From Phycisphaera sp. (lineage in GTDB: Bacteria; Planctomycetota; Phycisphaerae; Phycisphaerales; Phycisphaeraceae), in contig WGMF01000032.1 in NCBI GenBank assembly GCA_016125215.1, positions 62,001 to 126,000 on the forward strand: a stretch of DNA of 64,000 bases, read 5' to 3'. The notes below the pieces were generated by a model. That model did not search any database, was not told where the DNA came from, and saw only the letters and a program-made list of their open reading frames with translations. Shown here piece after piece: positions 43,879 through 50,865 of this stretch. Position numbers and translations under genes: made by a program. The first letter of the stretch is position 1; every line of letters begins with the position of its first letter.

Positions 43879-44898
43879 TCAGCGGTTGCCGTATTGTTTC
43901 TGGTAATACTCGCGGTAGGCCCCGCTCTTGACGCGGCGCCACCACCGCTCGTGATCGACATACCACTTGATGGTCTGTTCGAGCGCACCGGGCCAGGCCG
44001 AGCGCGTCGGCTTCCAACCAAGCTCACTCTCGATCTTCCGGGGGTCGATGGCGTATCGGCGGTCGTGGCCGAGGCGATCGGTGACGGGCTGGATCATCTC
44101 TTTGCCCTTGCCCATGAGTTCGAGGATGGTGTGTGTGAGTTCGAGGTTGGAGCGTTCGTTGTTCCCGCCGATGCAGTAGGTCTGGCCGGCCTTGCCCTTT
44201 TCGAGCACGGCCAGGACCGCCTCGCAGTGGTCGACGACGTGCAGCCAGTCGCGGACATTTCGCCCATCGCCGTAGAGCGGGACTTTCTTGCCCTCGATGA
44301 GGTTGGTGACAAAGAGCGGGATGACCTTTTCGGGGAACTGGTATGGGCCGAAGTTGTTGGAGCAGTTCGTCACACTCACGTTCAAGCCGAACGTGTGGTG
44401 GTAGGCGTGGACGACCATGTCGCTGGCGGCCTTTGAAGCGGAGTACGGGCTTGAGGGCTTGAGCGGGAGTTTCTCGTGGAACTTGAGTTCCGGCTGATCG
44501 AGCGGCAAGTCGCCGAAGACCTCGTCGGTGGAGACGTGGACGAACCTGCCCTTGAAGTTGTTGCGACGCGCAGCATCGAGAAGCGTCTGTGTGCCGAGCA
44601 CATTGGTCTCGACGAATGGCCGTCCGTCGATGATGGAGCGGTCGACGTGCGACTCGGCGGCCATGTGCACGACCGCGTCGACTTCGCCCAGCAGCCGGGT
44701 ACACAGGTCCAGGTCCTTGATGTCGCCGTGGACGAAGCGGTAGCGCTTGTCGTGCTCGATGTCCGCGAGGTTCTCCGGGTTGCCGGAGTAGGTCAGCGCG
44801 TCGAGGTTGGTGATGGAGAGGTCGGCCCGCGATTCGAGCGCAAAGCGCACGAAGTTGGAGCCGATAAACCCGCTGCCGCCGGTGAGAAGGATGTGCAT
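43879..44898 (-). CDS. rmlB: dTDP-glucose 4,6-dehydratase
   Basis: A 339-residue extended short-chain dehydrogenase. GGSGFIGSNF binds NAD, the Ser/Thr-Tyr-Lys triad is STDEV then YSASK, and NCSNNFGPYQFPEK is a dTDP-sugar signature. It converts dTDP-glucose to dTDP-4-keto-6-deoxyglucose. It is the last gene of an A-C-D-B rhamnose cluster on the minus strand. The start at 44898 follows the family N terminus; an upstream frame adds 18 residues. Confidence 0.96.
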   Translation of the reverse strand: MHILLTGGSGFIGSNFVRFALESRADLSITNLDALTYSGNPENLADIEHDKRYRFVHGDIKDLDLCTRLLGEVDAVVHMAAESHVDRSIIDGRPFVETNVLGTQTLLDAARRNNFKGRFVHVSTDEVFGDLPLDQPELKFHEKLPLKPSSPYSASKAASDMVVHAYHHTFGLNVSVTNCSNNFGPYQFPEKVIPLFVTNLIEGKKVPLYGDGRNVRDWLHVVDHCEAVLAVLEKGKAGQTYCIGGNNERSNLELTHTILELMGKGKEMIQPVTDRLGHDRRYAIDPRKIESELGWKPTRSAWPGALEQTIKWYVDHERWWRRVKSGAYREYYQKQYGNR

Positions 44899-44973
44899 GG
44901 GATTCCTTAGCTGGACGCGATGGTAATCAACCTCTATCTCAACACGAAACAAGCTTTGGAGAGAACGTGACCA

Positions 44974-45068
44974 AGATACAGAAACCGCGGATTACGCAGA
45001 TTCCGCAGATTTTGATCGAGTTTTCTGCGTCAATCTGTGTCATCTGCGCAATCTGTGGTTACTTCCCC
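44974..45068. repeat. GCAGATT-family hairpin element, copy 3
   Basis: The left arm (44974-45011) begins GATACAGAAACCGCG; the right arm (45023-45068) ends GGTTACTTCCCC. The right edge supplies the TAA stop of rmlD (GGGAAG then TAA on the minus strand). It stands between rmlD and rmlB. Confidence 0.9.
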
Positions 45069-45925
45069 GCTCCCGTTACGCGCTCCATCACCGATTTGAG
45101 GTTTTCTTTCCATGGTGTCATCGGGCCGACCTTCATCTCGGTGCGGATGATTTCGAGCGTGGAATAAGCCGGCCTCTTGGCGAGGCGGGGGAACTCGGCG
45201 GTCGTGCAGGGGTGGACATCGCACTTTGCACCGGCCAGCTCGACGATCTTTTGGGCAAATTCGTACCACGTACACTCGCCGCCGTCGGTGACGTGGTAGA
45301 TGCCGCGTGCGTCTTTCTCGACCAGTGCAAGCGTGGTGGCCGCGAGATGCTCGGCGCTGGTGGGCCTGCCGCGCTGGTCGTTGACGACCTTGAGAGTCGG
45401 CTTTTCTCTGGCGAGCCTGGCAATGGTGAGCACGAAGTTCTTGCCCCACGGCGCGTAGAGCCAGCTCGTGCGGACGATCAGGTGTTCGCCGGCCACCGCT
45501 TCGATCAGCTCCTCACCCAGCGCCTTGCTCTTGCCGTAGGCGTTGATGGGGTCGCGCGTGTCGTCGGTGGTGTAGGGCGTCGTGGCCTGTCCATTGAAGA
45601 CGTAGTCGGTCGAGTAATGTACGAGCAGCGCCCCGACGTGCTTGCACCGCTTGGCCAGGTCGCCCACGCCCGTGCCGTTGATCTTCTCAGCCAGGGCGTA
45701 CTTCGTTTCGCAGCCGTCCACGTCGGTGAACGCGGCGCAGTTGACGACCATCGTGTAGCGCTCGTCAACATGTTTGACGATGGACGGCTCACGGGTCAGG
45801 TCGAAGTCGGGGATGTCCACGTCGGTGTGGCGGATGCCCCGCTCGTCCATGAGTTTGATCCACGCGTGGGCGAGCATGCCCGAGGCGCCGATGAGCAGGA
45901 CGTGGTCGGTGGGATGACGTGCCAT
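45059..45925 (-). CDS. rmlD: dTDP-4-dehydrorhamnose reductase
   Basis: A 288-residue SDR. LLIGASGMLAHAW, VVNCAAFTDVDGCE, YSTDYVFNGQ, NAYGKSK (catalytic Tyr and Lys) and RTSWLYAPWGKNF identify RmlD. It makes dTDP-L-rhamnose with NADPH. It lies 8 bases after rmlC. Its last two residues and stop codon (GK*) derive from the edge of hairpin copy 3, so the C terminus was altered by the element. Confidence 0.95.
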   Translation of the reverse strand: MARHPTDHVLLIGASGMLAHAWIKLMDERGIRHTDVDIPDFDLTREPSIVKHVDERYTMVVNCAAFTDVDGCETKYALAEKINGTGVGDLAKRCKHVGALLVHYSTDYVFNGQATTPYTTDDTRDPINAYGKSKALGEELIEAVAGEHLIVRTSWLYAPWGKNFVLTIARLAREKPTLKVVNDQRGRPTSAEHLAATTLALVEKDARGIYHVTDGGECTWYEFAQKIVELAGAKCDVHPCTTAEFPRLAKRPAYSTLEIIRTEMKVGPMTPWKENLKSVMERVTGAGK

Positions 45926-45933
45926 GATTGATC

Positions 45934-46506
45934 CTAGCCGGTGATGGTGTCGAAGACGAAGACGGATTCAAGCTCGGCCAGCTTCGGGTGTTTACGGTCC
46001 TTGTCGGAGAGCACCGCGGAGGCTTCGTCGATCTTCCAGTCGATGCCCAGCGCCGGGTCGTTCCAGAGCAGGCCGCGGTCGTGCTGCGGGGCATAAGGCG
46101 CGGTGACTTTGTAGATCACCTCGCAATCGTCGCAGAGCGTGGCAAAGCCGTGGGCAAACCCCTTGGGCACGAACATCTGTTTCCAGTTCTCCGCGGAAAG
46201 CTCCACAGCCACGTGCCTGCCGAACGTCGGCGAACCCTTGCGGATATCGACCGCGACATCGAGGACCGCGCCGCGTGTGACCCGGACGAGCTTGTCCTGG
46301 GCAAAGGGCGGCGCCTGGAAGTGCAACCCACGCACCGTGCCGCGCGGTTGAGAGTAAGAATGATTGTCCTGGATGAAGTCGAGCTTCAGGCCAAGCTCTT
46401 CAAAGACGCTGCGCTTGAAGACCTCGGAAAAGAAACCGCGCAGATCGCCGAACTTCTTGGGCGCGAGCACGAGCACGTCGGGGATATCGGTGGGGATGAT
46501 GGTCAT
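45934..46506 (-). CDS. rmlC: dTDP-4-dehydrorhamnose 3,5-epimerase
   Basis: A 190-residue cupin epimerase: FFSEVFKRSVFEELG, QDNHSYSQPRGTVRGLHFQ (catalytic His in the GLHFQ part), AVDIRKGSPTFG and PKGFAHGFATL. It produces dTDP-4-keto-L-rhamnose from the RmlB product. It follows rmlA after 146 bases that contain GGCCACTT repeats, and is tightly linked to rmlD. Confidence 0.96.
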   Translation of the reverse strand: MTIIPTDIPDVLVLAPKKFGDLRGFFSEVFKRSVFEELGLKLDFIQDNHSYSQPRGTVRGLHFQAPPFAQDKLVRVTRGAVLDVAVDIRKGSPTFGRHVAVELSAENWKQMFVPKGFAHGFATLCDDCEVIYKVTAPYAPQHDRGLLWNDPALGIDWKIDEASAVLSDKDRKHPKLAELESVFVFDTITG

Positions 46507-46522
46507 GGGGGGAAAGAAGGGG

Positions 46523-46546
46523 CCGAGTGGCCACGTGAGTGAGGAT
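46523..46546. repeat. GGCCACTT-type repeat upstream of rmlC, part 1
   Basis: GGCCGAGTGGCCACGTGAG, in the rmlA-rmlC spacer, belongs to the same repeat type as the insertions in priA and the SNF2 gene. This copy does not lie in a reading frame. Confidence 0.6.
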
Positions 46547-46611
46547 CGGTGATGTTCGGAGAGTTCATGGAGAATTAACGACGCATAACGAATTGGCTTT
46601 CCCGTTTTTTA

Positions 46612-46646
46612 CCCGGCCACTTGACCACTTGGCCACTTGACCACTT
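46612..46646. repeat. GGCCACTT-type repeat upstream of rmlC, part 2
   Basis: CCGGCCACTTGACCACTT is followed by a second GGCCACTTGACCACTT unit. Four GACCACTT/GGCCACTT octamers are in tandem. It lies immediately after the rmlA stop. Confidence 0.7.
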
Positions 46647-46652
46647 TCCCTC

Positions 46653-47540
46653 TCACATCCACGGCTCGACGTGCTTGTCGTTGAGCTGCGCCAGCAGGTA
46701 CTGGCCGTAGCTGTTGCTCTTCATCTCGTTGGCCAGCTTCTCGAGCTGCGCCGCGTCGATAAAGCCCATCTTCCACGCGATCTCTTCGGGGCAGGAGATC
46801 ATCATGCCCTGCCGTTCCTCGATGGCCTGCACGAAGACCTGCGCCTGCAGGAGCGACTCGTGCGTCCCCGCGTCGAGCCAGGCAATCCCCCTTCCCCAGA
46901 CCTGCACGTTGAGCTTGCCCTCTTTCATGTACAGCCGATTGAGATCGGTGATCTCAAGCTCGCCGCGCGGCGAGGGCTTGAGCGATTCGGCCATGGCCAC
47001 GACGTTCTTGTCATAGAAATACAACCCCGGCACCGCGAAGTGGCTCTTGGGCTGTTTGGGTTTCTCTTCGATCGAGATCGCCTTGCCGCCCTTGTCGAAC
47101 TCGACGACGCCGTACCGCTCCGGGTCCTTGACGGGGTAGCCGAACACCGTCGCGCCGGTCTTGAGCGAGGCCGCCTCCTGCAATTGCGCCCGCAGGCCCG
47201 AGCCGTAGAAGATGTTGTCGCCCAGGATCAGGCACGTCGGCTCGTGGGCAATGAACGCCTTGTCGAGTAAAAACGCCTGCGCCAGGCCCTTGGGCTCGGG
47301 CTGTTCGACGTAATGAAATTCCATCCCCCACTGCGACCCGTCGCGCAGCAGCCGCCTGAACATCGGCAAATCACTGGGCGTCGAGATCACCAGCACCTCC
47401 CGGATGCCCGCGAGCATCAGGATCGACAGCGGGTAATAGATCATCGGTTTGTTGTAGACCGGCAAGAGCTGCTTGCTCACCGCACGGGTAAGGGGGTAGA
47501 GCCTTGTGCCGAGACCGCCTGCGAGGATGATGCCTTTCAT
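46653..47540 (-). CDS. rmlA: Glucose-1-phosphate thymidylyltransferase
   Basis: A 295-residue nucleotidyltransferase. It starts [18 protein letters not shown], followed by [40 protein letters not shown] and [11 protein letters not shown], all diagnostic. It makes dTDP-glucose, the first step to dTDP-rhamnose for surface polysaccharide. It is the first gene of the rhamnose cluster; a GCAGATT hairpin (47587-47672) lies just upstream. Confidence 0.97.
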   Translation of the reverse strand: MKGIILAGGLGTRLYPLTRAVSKQLLPVYNKPMIYYPLSILMLAGIREVLVISTPSDLPMFRRLLRDGSQWGMEFHYVEQPEPKGLAQAFLLDKAFIAHEPTCLILGDNIFYGSGLRAQLQEAASLKTGATVFGYPVKDPERYGVVEFDKGGKAISIEEKPKQPKSHFAVPGLYFYDKNVVAMAESLKPSPRGELEITDLNRLYMKEGKLNVQVWGRGIAWLDAGTHESLLQAQVFVQAIEERQGMMISCPEEIAWKMGFIDAAQLEKLANEMKSNSYGQYLLAQLNDKHVEPWM

Positions 47541-47586
47541 AGGGGGACTTTCAGTGTGAAATTACAACGAATGAACTCCGTGTGAA

Positions 47587-47668
47587 TCGATACAGAAACC
47601 ACAGATTCCGCAGATGACGCAGATTATCAGAATCCGTTCTGTGAAATCTGTGCAATCTGCGGTTTCTC
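47587..47668. repeat. GCAGATT-family hairpin element, copy 4
   Basis: The left arm (47587-47625) starts CGATACAGAAACCACAG and the right arm (47636-47668) ends GCGGTTTCTCCC. A 10-base loop lies between. It separates the rml cluster from the NtrC-type regulator gene. Confidence 0.9.
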
Positions 47669-47730
47669 CCTGTATGCGGATGGGTGTGTCGCGTGCATTC
47701 TAACGGATGCCACAAACAAGATCGGGTGTG

Positions 47731-49206
47731 TCACGCCGGCTCATCCAAACGGAATTGTTTAATTTTTTTGTAAAGCGTGGTGCGGTTGATGTTGAGTTGG
47801 GCGGCGGTCTCCTGGCGGTTCCAGTTGTTGGCTTCGAGGGCCGCGAGGATCACCTGGCGCTCGGGTTCGAGCAGTGCCTCGATCAGGGGCGTCGGGGTCC
47901 AGCCGTCCTTGAGCGCGGGGACGATCACCGCGCCGCCTGGTGGCGCCTGGCCGCCCATGCCCATCGGCGACGGCACGCCCGCGCTCTGTTTAACCGTGTC
48001 GGGCAGGTCGTCCACCCCGATCACCGCGCCGCGGCTGAGCACTACCGCACGCTCGATGGCGTTCTCCAACTCTCGCACGTTGCCCGGCCAGTTGTGGCGA
48101 CGAAGCGCCTCGGTCGCCTCGTTCGACAGCGCCCGGTCCTTGCGCAGCTCCGCGCAGTACTTGGCCAGGAAGTGTTCAGCCAACAGGGGCACGTCGCCGG
48201 ATCGTTCACGCAACGGCGGGAGCTTGATGTTCACCACGTTGATGCGATAGAACAAGTCCTCGCGGAACCGCCCCTCGCTCACGAGCGCTTCGAGCGACTG
48301 GTTCGTGGCCAAAACAAAACGCACGTCCACCTTCATGGTCTTGTTCGACCCGACCGGCTCAAACTGCTTTTCCTGCAGCACCCGCAGGAGCTTGAGCTGC
48401 AGCGCGGGCGTAGCGGAGTTGATCTCATCAATGAATAAAGTCCCGCCGTCCGCGGCCTGGAGCTTGCCCGGCTTGTCGTTGTCCGCCCCGGTAAACGCGC
48501 CCTTGACGTGGCCGAACAACTCGCTTTCGAGCAGCGTCTCGGGGATCGCGCCGCAGGCAAACGTGACAAAAGGCCCGGAGGCGTGCGGGCTGCGCGTGTG
48601 GACCGCCCGGGCCACCATCGTCTTGCCCGTGCCGCTCTCGCCGGTGATGAGCACCGTCGTCTTGCTCTCGGCCACGGCCTCGATCAGGTCGTAGACCTTC
48701 TGCATCCGGTAATCGGAACCCACCAGGTTGGCCATGCCGAAGCGCTCGACGAGTTGGCTCTTGAGCGACTGGTTCTCGTGGAGCAGGATGTGCTGACGCA
48801 CCGCCTTGTCCACCGCGATGCGCAGCTCGTCGTCGACCAGGGGCTTGGTGAGATAGTCGGCTGCGCCCAGGCGGACCGCCTCGACCGCCGACTCGATCTT
48901 GCCAAAGCCCGTGACCATGATGACCACGATCGAGTCGAACTTCTTGCGGATGCGCTTGAGCAACTCCATCCCGTCGGCGCGGGGCATGTTGACATCCGCC
49001 ACCACGACGCCGAACGGCCGATTGTCCTCGGATCGCTCGGCGCTGCCCGCGGCGTCTTCGATCACGCGCATCGCCTCGTTGCCGTCGCCGGCGGTGGCGA
49101 CGGAGTAGCCCTCGTGATGCAAAAAATCCGCCAGGGAGTCGGCGACGATCGGGTCGTCATCGACAACGAGGATGCGGGGTCTGGGCTGGGCGTCGCTTGC
49201 GATCAT
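47731..49206 (-). CDS. NtrC-family sigma-54-dependent response regulator
   Basis: A 491-residue regulator. The receiver has Asp71 in VVVADVNMPRADG and Lys121 in YLTKP. The AAA+ domain has Walker A GESGTGKT (189-196), the sigma-54 contact loop GAFTGA (236-241), Walker B GGTLFIDEI and RFREDLFYRINVV. The C terminus carries the Fis-type helix-turn-helix (NRQETAAQLNINRTTLYKKI). It activates sigma-54 promoters when phosphorylated. The upstream gene (49284-50195) encodes its probable kinase. The DNA targets are not known; the rml cluster lies downstream. Confidence 0.95.
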   Translation of the reverse strand: MIASDAQPRPRILVVDDDPIVADSLADFLHHEGYSVATAGDGNEAMRVIEDAAGSAERSEDNRPFGVVVADVNMPRADGMELLKRIRKKFDSIVVIMVTGFGKIESAVEAVRLGAADYLTKPLVDDELRIAVDKAVRQHILLHENQSLKSQLVERFGMANLVGSDYRMQKVYDLIEAVAESKTTVLITGESGTGKTMVARAVHTRSPHASGPFVTFACGAIPETLLESELFGHVKGAFTGADNDKPGKLQAADGGTLFIDEINSATPALQLKLLRVLQEKQFEPVGSNKTMKVDVRFVLATNQSLEALVSEGRFREDLFYRINVVNIKLPPLRERSGDVPLLAEHFLAKYCAELRKDRALSNEATEALRRHNWPGNVRELENAIERAVVLSRGAVIGVDDLPDTVKQSAGVPSPMGMGGQAPPGGAVIVPALKDGWTPTPLIEALLEPERQVILAALEANNWNRQETAAQLNINRTTLYKKIKQFRLDEPA

Positions 49207-49223
49207 GGGAGGGGGGAGGGTGA

Positions 49224-49260
49224 TTCACCACAGAGGCACAGAGGACACAGAGCAAGACAA
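49224..49260. repeat. CACAGAGG-family single arm
   Basis: TTCACCACAGAGGCACAGAG, followed by GACACAGAGC, has three ACAGAGGNN units of 8-9 bases. It lies between the kinase and regulator genes, and no inverted partner is seen. It is one more variant of the 9-base-unit repeats. Confidence 0.65.
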
Positions 49261-49283
49261 GAAGCCGATCCGTGGCGATGGTT

Positions 49284-50195
49284 TTATGGGGTATGGATGT
49301 TGCAACTCAGGGCGGTGAGCGGGACACGGAGCATCAACAGCGCGCCGCCGCCGGCCGCGTTGGTCAGGCGGAGCGAACCGTTGAGCGAACGGGCGATGTT
49401 GTAGGCCAGCCCCAGCCCGATGCCGTGGCCCGTGGGTTTGTCGGTTTGACCGAATTGGAACCGTCCGTGGCTGTCGAGCAGGTCGGGGTTGAGGCCGGGT
49501 CCGTTGTCGGTCACGGTGAGGACCAGGTCATCGCCGTCGAGCCGGGTGGCAAGGCGGACGCCCGGCGAGTCTTGTTTGAGTGAGTTGCCGATCGCCGAGC
49601 GCATGGCGTCGAGGCTGTTGCGCAGCGCGTTGGTGATGACGGGGTAGACCGCCCCGCCGTCGAGTTCACGGCTGTGGACATCGAGGTCGCAGCGGATCGT
49701 CACCTTCAACTCGCGCGCTTCGTCCGCGACCATCTCGACCGCGTGCGCCACGCAGGCCGCAAGCGTCCGGGGGAGGTCCGCCGGATCGGGCTGCGCATGG
49801 ACGTGCGTGTGGCTGAACCCGGGCATCCACTGTCGGACGAGCGTGGCCATCTGCTGCATCGCGGTGTTGACGGTCTGCAGTCGGCCGATGAGTTCTTCGT
49901 CGGTCTCGTCGTGGCTGCTTTGCGTGTTCGTGTCGGCTTCATCACCGAGCGAACGCATGACCATGCGCACGTGACGCATCGACCCGTCGAGCAGGTTGGC
50001 CAATTCGTGTGCCAGCGCGGGGTGGGGGTTGGGATGAACAAGAGCCGGAGGGTCGGTTTGTGTGCGAGAGGGGACCGGCGAGGTTTCCGGGGGCATCGCC
50101 GGCTTTATAGGAGTTGAAACCGGGGGAACTTCCGGGGGCGGGGGAACTTCCGGGGGTGCGGGAACTTCCGGGGGGTTGTGGTTTGGGTGCGACAT
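49284..50195 (-). CDS. Sensor histidine kinase with repeat-built proline-rich N terminus
   Basis: A 303-residue soluble kinase. The first 45 residues are a PPEVP-repeat linker encoded by three CTTCCGGGGG decamers plus one AAAGCCGG-type palindrome. His63 lies in ALAHELANLL, and the ATP domain has NALRNSLDAM, DNGPG and GIGLGL. No sensor is recognised. It immediately precedes the NtrC-type regulator on the same strand and is its probable kinase. The N-terminal linker probably arose by repeat spread and is unlikely to be conserved. Confidence 0.85.
   Translation of the reverse strand: MSHPNHNPPEVPAPPEVPPPPEVPPVSTPIKPAMPPETSPVPSRTQTDPPALVHPNPHPALAHELANLLDGSMRHVRMVMRSLGDEADTNTQSSHDETDEELIGRLQTVNTAMQQMATLVRQWMPGFSHTHVHAQPDPADLPRTLAACVAHAVEMVADEARELKVTIRCDLDVHSRELDGGAVYPVITNALRNSLDAMRSAIGNSLKQDSPGVRLATRLDGDDLVLTVTDNGPGLNPDLLDSHGRFQFGQTDKPTGHGIGLGLAYNIARSLNGSLRLTNAAGGGALLMLRVPLTALSCNIHTP
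50087..50111. repeat. AAAGCCGG/CCGGGG palindromic element, copy in the kinase gene
   Basis: CCGGGGGCATCGCCGGC followed by TTTATAGG is, in reverse complement, the same AAAGCCGGCGATGCCCCCGG-type unit that recurs at 60892-60916 and 62929-62951. It reads in frame as part of the kinase N-terminal linker. Confidence 0.65.
50129..50174. repeat. Three CTTCCGGGGG decamers, 18-base period
   Basis: Exact copies start at 50129, 50147 and 50165, that is with an 18-base step. On the coding strand they read PPEVP three times, making the kinase linker. Each is preceded by AA (AACTTCCGGGGG). Confidence 0.9.
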
Positions 50196-50278
50196 TCATC
50201 GGGTTTATCGACCCGGTGGGTGTGGCGGTTAAGCGACATGTCGTGTGTGGGCGACACGAACAGCGTATTGTCGTGGCA

Positions 50279-50743
50279 TCACGCGGCCTGCGGGTCGAGT
50301 GATTCGTAGCTTGGGGTTTCGCACGGCTGTGGCGGCGGGACAACAGTCGGGCGTGTGCCCCACGCGATGCGTCCCCACAGCGCGTGATGATTATCGGGCG
50401 AGGCGGGGTCGGCGGGCTTGAGTCGCAGGCGGTGATACCCCTTGGCGCGGAGCTTGTGCAGGGCTTTATCGAGCAATCGCCGCGACGTGTGCGGGTCGGT
50501 GTGGCCGGCGTCGACAGCCAGTTGATAGAGTTGCCCCTTGCCGCCCTCGTGGCCGCAGAGCAGCACCGCGACGACGCTGTCGTTCTCGACCGCGACGAGG
50601 CTCAGGCCCTTGTTGACCTTGAGGAAGTTGGCCAGGCCCTGTGCCGAGTCGATCATCGCAGCCGACATGTCGCCGGTGGCCTGCCACAGCTCGAGGGCAC
50701 GCTCGAGGTCCTGCTCGCCGATCTCGCGGATGTCGATGGGCAT
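50279..50743 (-). CDS. GNAT-family N-acetyltransferase
   Basis: A 154-residue protein beginning MPIDIREIGEQDLERALELW. Conserved features are VVAVLLCGHEGGKGQLYQLAVD and an acetyl-CoA pyrophosphate-binding stretch around TSRRLLDKALHKLRAKGYHRLRLK. It resembles small YpeA-like acetyltransferases. The acceptor substrate is unknown. It lies upstream of the kinase gene. Confidence 0.82.
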   Translation of the reverse strand: MPIDIREIGEQDLERALELWQATGDMSAAMIDSAQGLANFLKVNKGLSLVAVENDSVVAVLLCGHEGGKGQLYQLAVDAGHTDPHTSRRLLDKALHKLRAKGYHRLRLKPADPASPDNHHALWGRIAWGTRPTVVPPPQPCETPSYESLDPQAA

Positions 50744-50865
50744 GGCGGTCCGTCCTGGACAGGTGCGCAAAAACTCCCCGGAAGCGGATCGGTCCAGCTA
50801 ACTACGGTCGTGACCGATCGCGTGGTCGGTCGTGTGATTTGTCTTTTGAAGCGGCGCTACAACCG

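Noticed and set aside
49272-49583. Plus-strand frame overlapping the kinase gene 3' end
   Set aside because: No ribosome-binding site or domain, and it lies fully within the ATP-binding domain of the opposite gene.
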